Positions 51,948-61,325 of a stretch of 64,000 nucleotides of DNA are shown piece by piece (position 1 is the stretch's first letter; every line of letters begins with the position of its first letter). The position numbers and the translations under genes are program-made. Where the stretch lies: positions 95,649 to 159,648 of the forward strand of contig JBFWZQ010000006.1 of the NCBI GenBank assembly GCA_050185195.1. The letters are read 5' to 3'. The DNA comes from CADEFQ01 sp050185195. GTDB taxonomy: Bacteria > Pseudomonadota > Gammaproteobacteria > Steroidobacterales > Steroidobacteraceae. The notes under the pieces were generated by a model, which saw nothing but the letters and a program-made list of their open reading frames with translations, was not told where the DNA came from and searched no databases.

Positions 51948-52907
51948 ATGCCGCTCAGCGAATTCACGCTGATCGAGCGGTTCTTCCGCGACCTCGGGGC
52001 GCGACGTGATACCCGGGTCGGTGTCGGCGACGACGGTGCGGTGCTTGCGCCCCCCGCGGGACACGAGCTCGTCGCGGTCGTCGATACGCTCGTCGAGGGC
52101 GTGCATTTCCCGGCCGGTTCACCCGCGCGCTCGATCGGCCATCGTGCGCTCGCGGTGAACCTGAGCGACGTCGCGGCCATGGGCGCCACGCCGGCGTGGG
52201 CGCTGCTCGCGCTTACCCTGCCGCGGGCCGACGAAGGCTGGCTCGCGGAGTTCGCCGCGGGCTTTGGCGCGCTTGCGACCACGCACGACGTGCAGCTCGT
52301 CGGGGGCGATACGACGGCGGGACCGCTCACGATATCCGTGCAGGCCCTTGGCATCCTGCCGCGCGGCGAGGCGCTGCTGCGCGCGGGTGGGCACGTGGGC
52401 GACGTCGTTTTCGTGACGGGCACGCCTGGCGACGCCGCGTGCGGCCTCGCGGTGCTGCAGGGTCGCCTGCGTACGCCGGGCTCGGCGAGCGCGGCCGCCC
52501 TCGATGCATTGCGCCAGCGCTTCCACTTTCCCACGCCGCGCTGCGCGGCGGGCGCCCAGCTGCGCGGCGTCGCGAGTGCATGCATCGACATATCCGACGG
52601 GCTCGCCGGGGACCTCGCCAAGCTCGCCATTGCGAGCGGCTGCGGTGCGCGGGTCGATGTCACGCAGTTGCCGCTCTCGGCGCCGCTGCTCGAGGTGGCG
52701 GGGCGCACGGCGGCCGAGCACTTCGCCCTCACCGGCGGCGACGACTACGAATTGTGCTTCACGGTGCCGCCCGCGCGCGTACCGGAACTTGCCGGCCTGT
52801 CGTGCACGGCGATCGGTTGCCTCACCGCCGGACGCGGCGTCACCGTCTGCCGGGGCGACAATGTGATCGATTTCTCGCATTCGGGGTTCGATCACTTCGC
52901 GATTTGA
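51948..52907 (+). CDS. thiL: Thiamine-monophosphate kinase
   Basis: ThiL phosphorylates thiamine monophosphate to the active cofactor thiamine diphosphate. The 319-residue protein has FTLIERFFRDLG at the N-terminus, the acidic VGDDGAVLAPP loop, VNLSDVAAMGATPAWALLALTLP and the VGGDTTAGPLTISVQALG region of the AIRS/ThiL fold, plus TGGDDYELCFTV near the end. It begins 13 bp after nusB and is complete. The kinase-CNB gene follows 64 bp later. Confidence 0.95.
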   Translation: MPLSEFTLIERFFRDLGARRDTRVGVGDDGAVLAPPAGHELVAVVDTLVEGVHFPAGSPARSIGHRALAVNLSDVAAMGATPAWALLALTLPRADEGWLAEFAAGFGALATTHDVQLVGGDTTAGPLTISVQALGILPRGEALLRAGGHVGDVVFVTGTPGDAACGLAVLQGRLRTPGSASAAALDALRQRFHFPTPRCAAGAQLRGVASACIDISDGLAGDLAKLAIASGCGARVDVTQLPLSAPLLEVAGRTAAEHFALTGGDDYELCFTVPPARVPELAGLSCTAIGCLTAGRGVTVCRGDNVIDFSHSGFDHFAI

Positions 52908-52995
52908 CGCCGCGCGTCACAGCCCGCCGGGACCCCCGGCGATCCGCGAGGCGCATCACAGATCGGCCCCGGTGCGCCACATATTCTGCCTCGCG

Positions 52996-54315
52996 ATGTC
53001 CACGCCGGCCCACAAAGCGCTACCCCAAGGCAGGGTGCCCGACAAGATCGGCAAGTACGTGATCGTCAACGAGGTCGGCAAGGGCAGCACCGGCACGGTC
53101 TACCTCTCGCACGACCCGTATTACGGCCGCGACGTCGCGATCAAGGTCTACAACATCGATGCCGGCGGCGACGAGGAACGCGCGCGTATCTCGCGCAAGA
53201 TGTTCCTCTCGGAAGCGCATATGGTCGGGATGTTGCAGCATCCGCACATCCTGCCCATCTACGACGCGGGCGAGGAGAACGGCCACTGCTACATCGTCAC
53301 CGAGCACGTGCACGGCGCGCGCACGCTCGCGGCCTACTGCAAGGCGGACAACCTGCTGCGCATCGACGACGTCGTCGAGATCGTCTACAAGTGCGCCAAG
53401 GCGCTCAACTACGCACACTCGCGCGGCGTGATCCATCGCGACATCAAGCCGTCGAACATCATGCTGACGCAGGACAGCGACGTGCGCATCATTGATTTCG
53501 GCATCGCGCTGGTCGCCGATTCCGACATCTCGCGCATCGAGGGCATTGCCGGCAGCCCCTCGTACATGTCACCCGAGCAGGTGCAGAGCCTCGAGCTGAC
53601 GAACCGCTCGGACCTCTATTCGCTCGGCGCGGTGATGTACGAGATGCTGTCGGGCATGCGGCCATTTCGCGCCGGCAACCTCGCGAAGCTGCTGCACCAG
53701 ATCGTCTACGCGACGCCGGCGCCGATCCACACGCTCGCCCCCGACGTGCCCGAGGAACTCGAGACCGTGGTCGCGATGGCGCTGCAGAAGCAGCCGGAGA
53801 AGCGCTACAAGAGCGGCCTCGACCTCGCGGCCGAGCTCACGCGCGTGCACCAGAAGCTGCGCCAGCGCTACGCGCGCATTGACCAGCAGGAACAGTTCGC
53901 GACGCTGCGGCGCCTCAAGTTTTTCCATGAGTTCTCGCACGCGGAGATCTGGGAAGTGCTGCGCGCGAGCAACTGGCAGGATTACGCTGGGTCCGAAGAG
54001 ATCGTCAAGGAAGGCGAGATGGACGACCGGTTCTACGTCGTCGTAGCCGGCGAGTGCGTCGTCGAGCGCCATGGACGGCGCCTCGGCGCGCTCGAGAGCG
54101 GCGATTGTTTCGGCGAGACCAGCTACGTGCAGGGTGCGAAGCGCACCGCCACGGTCAAGGCGAACGGGCCCGTCACCGTGCTGAAGGTGAGCTCGACGCT
54201 GCTCGAGCAGGTCTCGGCCTCCTGCCAGCTGCGCTTCAACCGCGTGTTCCTGCGCGGCATGATCAGCCGCCTGCAGAACGCGGAGCAGCGGGCGGCGTCA
54301 GAAGCCGCGTCGTGA
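52996..54315 (+). CDS. Ser/Thr protein kinase fused to a cyclic-nucleotide-binding-like domain
   Basis: The 439-residue cytoplasmic fusion has an N-terminal kinase (about 18-285) and a C-terminal CNB-fold domain (about 315-425). Kinase residues are complete: P-loop GKGSTGTVYL, Lys50 in VAIK, catalytic HRDIKPSN (Asp149), DFG in IIDFGIA and SPSYMSPEQV. The CNB domain has FYVVVAGECVVERHGRRLGALESGDCFGE but not a clear cyclic-nucleotide arginine, so the ligand is uncertain. The 4-residue substitution of the usual PBC RTA motif (KRTATV) is nearby. The start is ATG 52996; GTG 52972 is also in frame. It overlaps the convergent S9 peptidase by 53 bp. Confidence 0.92.
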   Translation: MSTPAHKALPQGRVPDKIGKYVIVNEVGKGSTGTVYLSHDPYYGRDVAIKVYNIDAGGDEERARISRKMFLSEAHMVGMLQHPHILPIYDAGEENGHCYIVTEHVHGARTLAAYCKADNLLRIDDVVEIVYKCAKALNYAHSRGVIHRDIKPSNIMLTQDSDVRIIDFGIALVADSDISRIEGIAGSPSYMSPEQVQSLELTNRSDLYSLGAVMYEMLSGMRPFRAGNLAKLLHQIVYATPAPIHTLAPDVPEELETVVAMALQKQPEKRYKSGLDLAAELTRVHQKLRQRYARIDQQEQFATLRRLKFFHEFSHAEIWEVLRASNWQDYAGSEEIVKEGEMDDRFYVVVAGECVVERHGRRLGALESGDCFGETSYVQGAKRTATVKANGPVTVLKVSSTLLEQVSASCQLRFNRVFLRGMISRLQNAEQRAASEAAS

Positions 54316-56356
54316 ACCAGTCGCGGATGATCTCGAGCCGTTCGACGCGCTGGCTCGGCGGCCCGTTGCGCGACAGTCCGTGCGACGAGGTCGGGAACAG
54401 CACGAGCTTCGCGGGCTTGCCGAGCATCCTGAGCGCGTTGTAGTAGCCGATGCCCTGGTCCATCGGCGTGCGGTAATCCTGCTCGCTCTGGATCACGAGC
54501 ACCGGCGTCTTCACCTTGTCGACGAGGTTGATCGGCGAGCGCTCGAAGTATTCCTGCGGCGAACGCCACGGATAGTCGTGGAACCAGCGCTGCGCGAAGA
54601 AGCCGTTGAGGTCGGCCACCGCCGTGTGCGAGGCGAAGTCGACGACCGGGCGCTCGACGAGCGCCGCGGCGAAGCGGTCGGTCTGGCCGATCGTCCAGCT
54701 CGTGAGCACGCCGCCGCCGCTGCCGCCGCCCACGCCGAGGCGCGCGGTATCGACGTAGCCGCGGGCGATCACCGCGTCGAGCGCGGCCATCAGGTCGCGA
54801 TAGTCGTCGCCCGGATAGCGGAACTGCACGCTGTTTGCGAACTGCTCGCCGTAACCGGTGCTGCCGCGGGGATTGGCGATGAGCACCAGCATCCCGGCGT
54901 TCGCGAGCACCTGGAACTCGTGGAAGAACGCTTCGCCGTACATCGCGTGGGGGCCGCCATGGATGTAGAGCATCAGCGGGTACTGCTTCGAGGCGTCGAA
55001 GCCGGGCGGCTTCACGAGCCAGGCCTGGATGCGCGTGCCGTCGAAGGAATCGACCCAGAGTTCCTCATAGGGTGCGAGTGCGGCGCCCGCGAAGGCGTCC
55101 TTGCCGTGGGCCGTGCGCTGCGTCCATTTGCCGCCCGGCCGATCGAGTGTCCAGACTTCGTAGGGCTGCGTCGGCGAGCCGAACACGGCCGCGACGCGGC
55201 CCGTGCGCGCGAGTGAAAACTCGCGCAGGTCGCCGCGCAGCGGCGCGGACATCACCGCCGGTTCGCCGCCCGCGGCATTCACCCGGTAGAGCTGCGCGAG
55301 GCCGCGATCGGCCGCGATGAACCACAGCGCCTTGCCGGACGCGTCGTACTGCAGTTGCCGGCCGCTGCCGCGCGGCATCGGCGTGTCGCTCATGACGGTT
55401 TCGCCGACGTTGCGATCGAAGCCTGCGGTGACGTTCGTTGCGATGGCGAGGCCCCCGGCGCCGAGCGCGGCGGCATAAAGCCGGGTCGTCGTGGCGCTGC
55501 GCAGCGGCTGCGTGTCGTCGAAGCCGGTCCAGGCGATGCGGCCGTCGCGTGACAGGGCGAGGGGCGCGCCATCGGGTCCACGGCGGGCCGTCAAGGCACG
55601 CGCCTGCGCGCCGGCCGCGACCTCGACGCGAAACAGCTCGCTGTCGGCCGGCGCGACCGGCGGGTTCGGGTCGGGCAGGGCACTGAAAACCAGTGCCTTG
55701 CCGTCGGCCGTCCACAGGGGCGCCGAAGGTTCCGTGCGCCCATCCCAGAGGGGCCCGAGGGCGGGACCGTGATCGCCGGCGACCGTCACGACCCAGAGTT
55801 GCGAGCGCTGCTCGGGCAGGAAGCCGGGTGCGCCATCGAAGCGGTAGAAAAGCCGTTCGGTGATGTGCGCACGACCGGCCGGGCCGGTTTTCGGCGCGGG
55901 TTCGGCCGGCGCCGGGCGCGCGAGATAGGCGATGCGCGTGCCGTCCGGGGACCACGCGAAGGCGCCCACGCCTTCCTTCTCGGCGGTGAGGGGCCAGGCT
56001 TCGCCGCCACGCATGTCGAGCACGTAGACCTGGCGCTTCTCCGCGCGGTTCGACACGAAGGCGAGGCGCGTGCCATCGGGCGACCAGCGCGGCTGCGAAT
56101 CATCCGTGGGGCCGCCGACCAGCAGGCGCGGCGCCGCATCGCCGTCGATCAGCCAGATATCTCCCTGGTAGTCGTCCTTGCCGACATCGGCATGCGCCAC
56201 GACATACGCGATGCGCCGGCCGTCGTCGCTGACCTGCGCGTCGCCCACGAACGGGATCTGCGCGATCGATGCGGGGTCGAGGCCGGCGGCGGAGGCGGGC
56301 GCCGGCATCGCGAGCACCAGCAGGACGAGGGACGCCGCGAACGAGGGGTTTCGCAT
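54263..56356 (-). CDS. S9 family prolyl oligopeptidase/acylaminoacyl peptidase, exported
   Basis: The 697-residue serine peptidase has a signal peptide (FAASLVLLVLAMPAPASAA), a seven-bladed beta-propeller (repeats such as PRWSPDGTRLAFVSNR and FAWSPDGTRIAYLAR), and a C-terminal alpha/beta hydrolase (about 445-690). Catalytic Ser is in GVGGGSGGGVLTSW, Asp in IQSEQDYRTPM and His in SSHGLSRN. The Ser lies in GGSGGG rather than GxSxGG-strict, but the nucleophile elbow is intact. The 3' end overlaps the kinase gene by 53 bp. A FkbM gene is divergent. Confidence 0.93.
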   Translation of the reverse strand: MRNPSFAASLVLLVLAMPAPASAAGLDPASIAQIPFVGDAQVSDDGRRIAYVVAHADVGKDDYQGDIWLIDGDAAPRLLVGGPTDDSQPRWSPDGTRLAFVSNRAEKRQVYVLDMRGGEAWPLTAEKEGVGAFAWSPDGTRIAYLARPAPAEPAPKTGPAGRAHITERLFYRFDGAPGFLPEQRSQLWVVTVAGDHGPALGPLWDGRTEPSAPLWTADGKALVFSALPDPNPPVAPADSELFRVEVAAGAQARALTARRGPDGAPLALSRDGRIAWTGFDDTQPLRSATTTRLYAAALGAGGLAIATNVTAGFDRNVGETVMSDTPMPRGSGRQLQYDASGKALWFIAADRGLAQLYRVNAAGGEPAVMSAPLRGDLREFSLARTGRVAAVFGSPTQPYEVWTLDRPGGKWTQRTAHGKDAFAGAALAPYEELWVDSFDGTRIQAWLVKPPGFDASKQYPLMLYIHGGPHAMYGEAFFHEFQVLANAGMLVLIANPRGSTGYGEQFANSVQFRYPGDDYRDLMAALDAVIARGYVDTARLGVGGGSGGGVLTSWTIGQTDRFAAALVERPVVDFASHTAVADLNGFFAQRWFHDYPWRSPQEYFERSPINLVDKVKTPVLVIQSEQDYRTPMDQGIGYYNALRMLGKPAKLVLFPTSSHGLSRNGPPSQRVERLEIIRDWFTTRLLTPPAAPRSAGG

Positions 56357-56419
56357 GTTCGTATCCGCGCAAGGTATTCGGGTGGCGCCATGGTACAGAA
56401 AAACTGGGACAATGAAGCG

Positions 56420-57244
56420 ATGCAGGTACCCTGGCGCAAGCGTTTTTCCCGTCTGCTGCGTGCACGCTGGCGCACGCGCGTGCTCTCGCGGCACGGCATT
56501 GCACTCGTGGCCGAGACCCGTAACGGCACGCTCGCCGTCGATGCGCGCGATTTCAATGTGTCGCGCCATCTCCTCGAGCGTGGCGAGTACGACTGGGCCC
56601 AGCTCACCCTGCTCAAGTCCCTGCTGGCGCCGGGCGCACGGCTCGTGGTGGTCGGCGCGCACATCGGCAGCGTCCTGATCCCGCTCGCGCGCGAGTGCGG
56701 CGCACACTCCACGCTCGCCTTCGAGCCGAGCCCGCGCAACCGGCGGCTGCTGGCGATGAATCTCGCGCTGAACGGCCTCGGCGAACTGCGCGTCGAGGCG
56801 AGCGCCGTGGGCGACGCCGCGGGCGTGGCGCGTTTCACCGAGAACCCGATCAATTCCGGCAACAGCCGGGTGAGCGCGGGCGGCGAGATCGAGGTGCCCG
56901 TCGTTACGCTCGACGCGACCGTTCCGTCATCGTGGCCGCAGGTGGATTTGCTCGTCGTCGACGCCGAAGGGTTCGAAGTGCAGGTGTTGCGCGGTGCTGG
57001 CGCGACCCTGCCGCGCACGCGGGCGCTCTACATCGAATACGCACCCGAGCAGCTCGAGGAGCAGGGTTGCAGCGTCGCGCAGTTCGCCGCGCTGCTGGCG
57101 CCGGAGTTCGGCTGCGTCTACGTCGTGCGTGGTGCGCGCGTGGAGCGGATCGTTGAGCCACTCGGCAACTTTCTGGCCCGGCACGGCGCGCGCGGCACGC
57201 GCTTCGACCTGCTTGCGATGCGTGAGCCGCTGGCGGGGCGTTAG
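56420..57244 (+). CDS. FkbM-family methyltransferase
   Basis: The 274-residue SAM-dependent methyltransferase has the FkbM motif I ARLVVVGAHIGSVLIPLARECG, the acidic FEPSPRNRRLLAMNLALNG and the LLVVDAEGFEVQVLRGA of motif IV. Such enzymes methylate sugars or polyketides, so this may modify a surface glycan; the PEP-CTERM gene elsewhere hints at exopolysaccharide. The ATG at 56420 leaves a 63-bp divergent promoter; an in-frame ATG at 56390 would shrink it to 33 bp. Substrate is unknown. Confidence 0.88.
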   Translation: MQVPWRKRFSRLLRARWRTRVLSRHGIALVAETRNGTLAVDARDFNVSRHLLERGEYDWAQLTLLKSLLAPGARLVVVGAHIGSVLIPLARECGAHSTLAFEPSPRNRRLLAMNLALNGLGELRVEASAVGDAAGVARFTENPINSGNSRVSAGGEIEVPVVTLDATVPSSWPQVDLLVVDAEGFEVQVLRGAGATLPRTRALYIEYAPEQLEEQGCSVAQFAALLAPEFGCVYVVRGARVERIVEPLGNFLARHGARGTRFDLLAMREPLAGR

Positions 57245-58089
57245 CGGTTCGCGGGCGGTGCGGCCGGCGCCGCCGCGGTTTCCTTGTCGCGCTCGACCCG
57301 TGCATAGGCCGAGTGATTGTGGATCGACTCGAAGTTCTCGGCCTCGATCACATAGGCCGCGATGCGTTCGTCGCGATTGAGGCGCACCGCGACATCACGC
57401 ACGAGGTCCTCGACGAACTTCGGGTTGTCGTAGGCGTGTTCGGTGACGTATTTCTCGTCGGGCCGCTTCAGGATGCCGTAGAGGCCGCAGGAGGCCTCGG
57501 ACTCCGCCACGTCGATCAGCTCCTCGATCCACATGTGGCTGCGCAGCTTCACCTCGATCGTGACATGCGATCGCTGGTTGTGCGCCCCGCGCTCGGAGAT
57601 CTTCTTCGAGCAGGGGCACAGGCTCGTCACCGGCACGACGACCCGCAACCACAGCGACGTCGCGCCGTGGCGGTGCTCGCCGAGCAGCGCCGCGCGATAG
57701 TCCATCAGGCTCTGCACGCCGGACACCGGCGCCGATTTCATCACGAAGAACGGGAACGACATCTCGATGTGGCCGGCGTCGGCCTCGAGGCGGCCGGTCA
57801 TGTCCTCGAGCATGGCGCGGAACGAGTCGACCGATATCTCGCGCTGCCGGTGCAGGATCTCGACGAAGCGTGACATGTGCGTGCCCTTGAAGTTGTGCGG
57901 CAGGTTCACGTACATGTTGAAGGTGGCGATCGTGTGCTGCTCGCCCTGCGCGCGATCCTTCACGCGCACCGGGTGCGTGATCTCCTTGATGCCGACCTTG
58001 TTGATCGGGATGCGGCGCGTATCGGCGTGGCCCTGCACGTCTTCGACGGGTTGGCCCTGGGGCCTGGGGGCGGTCGCAATGGGGGTCAT
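57241..58089 (-). CDS. folE2: GTP cyclohydrolase FolE2 (type IB)
   Basis: FolE2 converts GTP to dihydroneopterin triphosphate, the first step of folate synthesis, using Mn or another metal in place of zinc. The 282-residue protein has VGIKEITHPVRVKD, the catalytic cysteine in SLCPCSKKISERGAHNQRS, and the C-terminal HNHSAYARVE metal site. The ATG overlaps the dxs stop (ATGA), so folE2 is the last gene of the xseB-ispA-dxs-folE2 run. FolE2 is often kept for zinc-poor conditions. Confidence 0.95.
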   Translation of the reverse strand: MTPIATAPRPQGQPVEDVQGHADTRRIPINKVGIKEITHPVRVKDRAQGEQHTIATFNMYVNLPHNFKGTHMSRFVEILHRQREISVDSFRAMLEDMTGRLEADAGHIEMSFPFFVMKSAPVSGVQSLMDYRAALLGEHRHGATSLWLRVVVPVTSLCPCSKKISERGAHNQRSHVTIEVKLRSHMWIEELIDVAESEASCGLYGILKRPDEKYVTEHAYDNPKFVEDLVRDVAVRLNRDERIAAYVIEAENFESIHNHSAYARVERDKETAAAPAAPPANR

Positions 58090-59996
58090 GGGGCCATTAT
58101 ACGGGCGCGGGCCGGACCGGCCGTCAGGGCCGACCACCAGTGGTCGGCCGAGGCCAGCAGGCCCGCCGTGTCGAGGCCTGCCATGGCGAGGCAATCCTCG
58201 CGCGAGCCGTGCTCGATGAAACGGTCGGGGATCCCGAGTGACAGCAGCGGCAGGGTGAGCTGCTCGGCGGCAAGCAGTTCCGTGACCGCGGAGCCGGCGC
58301 CGCCGGCCACCACGTTTTCCTCGAGGGTGAGCACGGCGCGGTGGCGCGCCGCGAGCTGCAGCACGAGCGCCTCGTCGAGCGGCTTGACGTACCGCATGTT
58401 GACCACCGTGGCGTCGAGTCGGTCGCCGATCGCCATGGCGCCTTCGACCATCGCGCCCCACGCGAGCACGAGCAGGCCGCTGCGCCCTTCGCGGCGCACT
58501 TGCGCCTTGCCGACGGGCAGGGCGGCCATCTCCGCGGCAATCTTCGCGCCAGGGCCCTGGCCGCGCGGATAGCGCACCGCGACGGGGCCCGCCAGCGTGG
58601 TCGCGGTGTAGAGCATCTGGCGGCATTCGTTTTCGTCGGCCGGCGCCATCACCACCATGTTCGGGATGCAGCGCAGGAACGACAGGTCGAAGCTGCCCTG
58701 GTGGGTCGCGCCATCGCCGCCGACGAGCCCGGCGCGATCGAGCGCGAACACCACCGGCAGGTTCTGCAGCGCGACGTCGTGGATCAGCTGGTCGTAGGCG
58801 CGTTGCAGGAAAGTCGAGTAGATCGCGACGACCGGCTTCAGGCCCTCGCAGGCGAGCCCCGCGGCGAACGTCACCGCGTGCTGCTCGGCGATCGCGACGT
58901 CGAAGTAACGGTCGGGGAATTTCCTCGAGTATTCGACGAGGCCCGATCCTTCGCGCATCGCGGGCGTGATGCCGATGATGCGCTCGTCGCGCGCGGCCAT
59001 GTCGCACAGCCAGTCGCCGAACACCTGCGAGTAGGAGGGACCCCTGGCCGCTTCCTTGAAGATCGTGCCGCTCGCCGGATCGAACGGACCCGGGCCGTGC
59101 CACTTGATGGGGTCGGCCTCGGCGGGCGCGTAGCCCTTGCCCTTGCGGGTCTGGATGTGCAGGAACTGCGGGCCCTTGCTGGCGCGCAGGTTGCCGAGGA
59201 TGCGCACGAGTTCCCGCACGTCGTGGCCGTCGACCACGCTGTTGTAGGTGAAGCCGAGTTCCTCGAACAGCGTGCCGGGCAGCACCATGCCCTTCAGGTG
59301 CTCCTCGGAGCGGCGCGCCAGTTCGCGCATCGTCGGCATCTGCTCGAGGATGCGCTTGCCGCCTTCGCGCACTTTCGCGTACGTGCGGCTCGACAGCACT
59401 CGCGCGAGATAGTGCGACAGGGCGCCGACATTCTCCGAAATCGACATGTCGTTGTCGTTCAGCACGACGATGAGGTTCGACTTGCTGGCGCCGGCGTTGA
59501 GCATCGCCTCCCAGGCGAGTCCCCCGGTCAAAGCGCCGTCGCCGATGACCGCGACGACGCTGCGTTGCTCGCCGCGCTGCGCGGCGGCCACGGCCATGCC
59601 GAGCGCCGCGCTGATCGACGTGCTCGAATGTCCGACGCCGAAGGTGTCGTATTCGCTCTCCGCGCGCGTCGGAAACGGTGCGAGGCCACTTTTCTGCTTG
59701 ATCGTGGCGAGCCGCTCGCCGCGGCCGGTGAGCACCTTGTGCGGATAGGCCTGGTGGCCGACGTCCCAGACGAGGCGGTCGTGCGGCGTGTCGAACACGT
59801 AGTGCAGCGCGATCGTCAGCTCGACCGTGCCGAGCCCCGCCGCGAAATGGCCGCCCTTCGTCGCAACGGTCCGGATCAGGTAGGCGCGCAGCTCGTCGGC
59901 GAGCGTGCCGAGGCGGTCAGCGGGCAGGCGGCGCAGTTCGGCGGGCGATCGGGCGATCGCGGCCAGCGTCGGGTAGGTGTCGGTGGCAATGGTCAT
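58086..59996 (-). CDS. dxs: 1-deoxy-D-xylulose-5-phosphate synthase
   Basis: Dxs condenses pyruvate and glyceraldehyde-3-phosphate in the first step of the MEP isoprenoid pathway. The 636-residue TDP enzyme has LVWDVGHQAYPHKVLTGR, the thiamine diphosphate motif GDGALTGGLAWEAMLNAG...NDN and, in the C-terminal half, the glutamate-bearing FFDVAIAEQHAV and YPRGQGPG. The start is ATG 59996; a TTG 60002 also fits. Its stop overlaps folE2, and the ispA stop is 27 bp upstream. Confidence 0.97.
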   Translation of the reverse strand: MTIATDTYPTLAAIARSPAELRRLPADRLGTLADELRAYLIRTVATKGGHFAAGLGTVELTIALHYVFDTPHDRLVWDVGHQAYPHKVLTGRGERLATIKQKSGLAPFPTRAESEYDTFGVGHSSTSISAALGMAVAAAQRGEQRSVVAVIGDGALTGGLAWEAMLNAGASKSNLIVVLNDNDMSISENVGALSHYLARVLSSRTYAKVREGGKRILEQMPTMRELARRSEEHLKGMVLPGTLFEELGFTYNSVVDGHDVRELVRILGNLRASKGPQFLHIQTRKGKGYAPAEADPIKWHGPGPFDPASGTIFKEAARGPSYSQVFGDWLCDMAARDERIIGITPAMREGSGLVEYSRKFPDRYFDVAIAEQHAVTFAAGLACEGLKPVVAIYSTFLQRAYDQLIHDVALQNLPVVFALDRAGLVGGDGATHQGSFDLSFLRCIPNMVVMAPADENECRQMLYTATTLAGPVAVRYPRGQGPGAKIAAEMAALPVGKAQVRREGRSGLLVLAWGAMVEGAMAIGDRLDATVVNMRYVKPLDEALVLQLAARHRAVLTLEENVVAGGAGSAVTELLAAEQLTLPLLSLGIPDRFIEHGSREDCLAMAGLDTAGLLASADHWWSALTAGPARARIMAP

Positions 59997-60023
59997 GGGC
60001 AACCTGGAATTTTACACGCGGCC

Positions 60024-60929
60024 CTAGCGTTCGCGGCGCACGACGAAATGCGCGAGCTGCGCCAGCGCCTCGGCGGGGGTGCCGAGCGGGGCGAGGGCCG
60101 CCACCGCACGATCGTGGGCGGCGAGCGCCAGCCGGCGCGCTTCCGCGAGGCCGACCCGACTCGGGTAGGTCGGCTTGTCGCGGGCCGCGTCGGCGCCCGG
60201 CGACTTGCCGAGTGTCGCGGCGCTGCCTTCGACGTCGAGGATGTCGTCCTGGATCTGGAACGCGAGGCCGATCTCGGCGCCGAAGCGCGCGAGTGCCTCG
60301 TACTGCTCGCCGGCGCGCACGTCGGCGGCGATCGCGCCCAGCAGGACGCTCGCGCGAAGCAGCGCGCCCGTCTTGCGACGGTGCATGTTCTCCATCGCGG
60401 GCACGTCGAGCGCGCGCCCGATCGACTCGAGATCGATCGCCTGGCCGCCCGCCATGCCGCTCGTGCCGATCGCCTCGGCGAGCACGCGGATCATCGCGAG
60501 CGGGATGTCGGACGAACCGGGCAAACCGTCGTCCGCCAATCGGGCGAGTACTTCGAAGGCCTGCGCCTGCAACGCATCGCCCGCGAGCAGTGCCGTGGGT
60601 TCGTCGAATGCGCGATGGCAGGTGGGGCGACCCCTCCGCAGGTCGTCGTCGTCCATCGCAGGCAGGTCGTCGTGGATCAAGCTGTAGACGTGGATCAGCT
60701 CGACCGCCGTGGCGGGTGCATCGAGCGCATCGGGCGGAGCACCGAGCGCGGTGCCGGTGGTGTAGACGAGCACGGGTCGCAGGCGCTTGCCGCCGCCCAG
60801 CACGCTGTAGCGCATGGCTTCGCGCAGGCGTGCGCTCGCAGCGTCCGGCAATTGCAGCGCGCGATCGAGCACGCCCTCGATGCGGGCCTGGAGGCCCGCG
60901 ACGCGCGCCTCGAATCCGGCGTCGCTCAC
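60024..60929 (-). CDS. ispA: Farnesyl diphosphate synthase (IspA)
   Basis: IspA joins two isopentenyl diphosphates to dimethylallyl diphosphate. The 301-residue protein has the first aspartate motif LIHDDLPAMDDDDLRRGRP and the second, QIQDDILD, with the Lys/Arg of GGGKRLRPVLVY. Chain length from the residues just before the first motif (HVYSL) fits a C15 product. The start is GTG 60929, overlapping the xseB stop by 3 bp (GTGA). Confidence 0.95.
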   Translation of the reverse strand: MSDAGFEARVAGLQARIEGVLDRALQLPDAASARLREAMRYSVLGGGKRLRPVLVYTTGTALGAPPDALDAPATAVELIHVYSLIHDDLPAMDDDDLRRGRPTCHRAFDEPTALLAGDALQAQAFEVLARLADDGLPGSSDIPLAMIRVLAEAIGTSGMAGGQAIDLESIGRALDVPAMENMHRRKTGALLRASVLLGAIAADVRAGEQYEALARFGAEIGLAFQIQDDILDVEGSAATLGKSPGADAARDKPTYPSRVGLAEARRLALAAHDRAVAALAPLGTPAEALAQLAHFVVRRER

Positions 60930-61183
60930 TCGGGAAGGTCGTCCGGTTCGAAGGGTTCGGCGGCCGTCGAGTCGCCGCGTGCGGCCAGGATCTCGACCTT
61001 GGCCTGGGCGGACTTCAGCGATTCCTGGCACTGGCGGGTCAGGGCCACGCCACGCTCGAAGGTCTTGAGCGCCTCGTCGAGGGGCAGGTCGCCGCGCTCG
61101 AGCCGTTCGACCAGTTGCTCGAGTTCGCCCAGCGCCTTCTCGAAATCCGGCGCTTTTGCTGCCTTGCTCAACGTGCCACCCAC
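60926..61183 (-). CDS. xseB: Exodeoxyribonuclease VII small subunit
   Basis: The 85-residue subunit supports the XseA nuclease, which degrades single-stranded DNA. It has the classic FEKALGELEQLVERLERGDLPLDEALKTFERGVAL and CQESLKSAQAKVEIL. The start is GTG at 61183. The acidic, disordered C-terminus (EPFEPDDLPE) overlaps ispA. xseB-ispA-dxs is a conserved proteobacterial order. Confidence 0.95.
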   Translation of the reverse strand: MGGTLSKAAKAPDFEKALGELEQLVERLERGDLPLDEALKTFERGVALTRQCQESLKSAQAKVEILAARGDSTAAEPFEPDDLPE

Positions 61184-61294
61184 CCTGGAAAAGTGGCGCC
61201 ACGTTACCGATGCACCCGACCGGCGGTCAACGAGGTTGCTGCGCCGCAGGCTTGTTGACGCCCCGATCGCGCGGGACTAAATTCTGTTGCTTCT

Positions 61295-61309
61295 TTAGAC
61301 TCAGTCTAA
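61295..61309. promoter_or_regulatory. Perfect 7-1-7 palindrome upstream of rubrerythrin
   Basis: TTAGACT-C-AGTCTAA is a perfect inverted repeat with one central base, 16 bp before the rubrerythrin ATG. Fur-family repressors (Fur, PerR, Zur) bind 7-1-7 palindromes of this geometry, and PerR controls rubrerythrin in several bacteria. The bases differ from the Fur and PerR consensus, so the regulator may be another protein. No strong -35 is evident; the site probably overlaps the promoter. Confidence 0.72.
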
Positions 61310-61325
61310 CAATGGAGGACTCCCA

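Noticed and set aside
52972..52995. GTG start for the kinase
   Set aside because: It adds eight residues without character; the ATG at 52996 gives a normal N-terminus.
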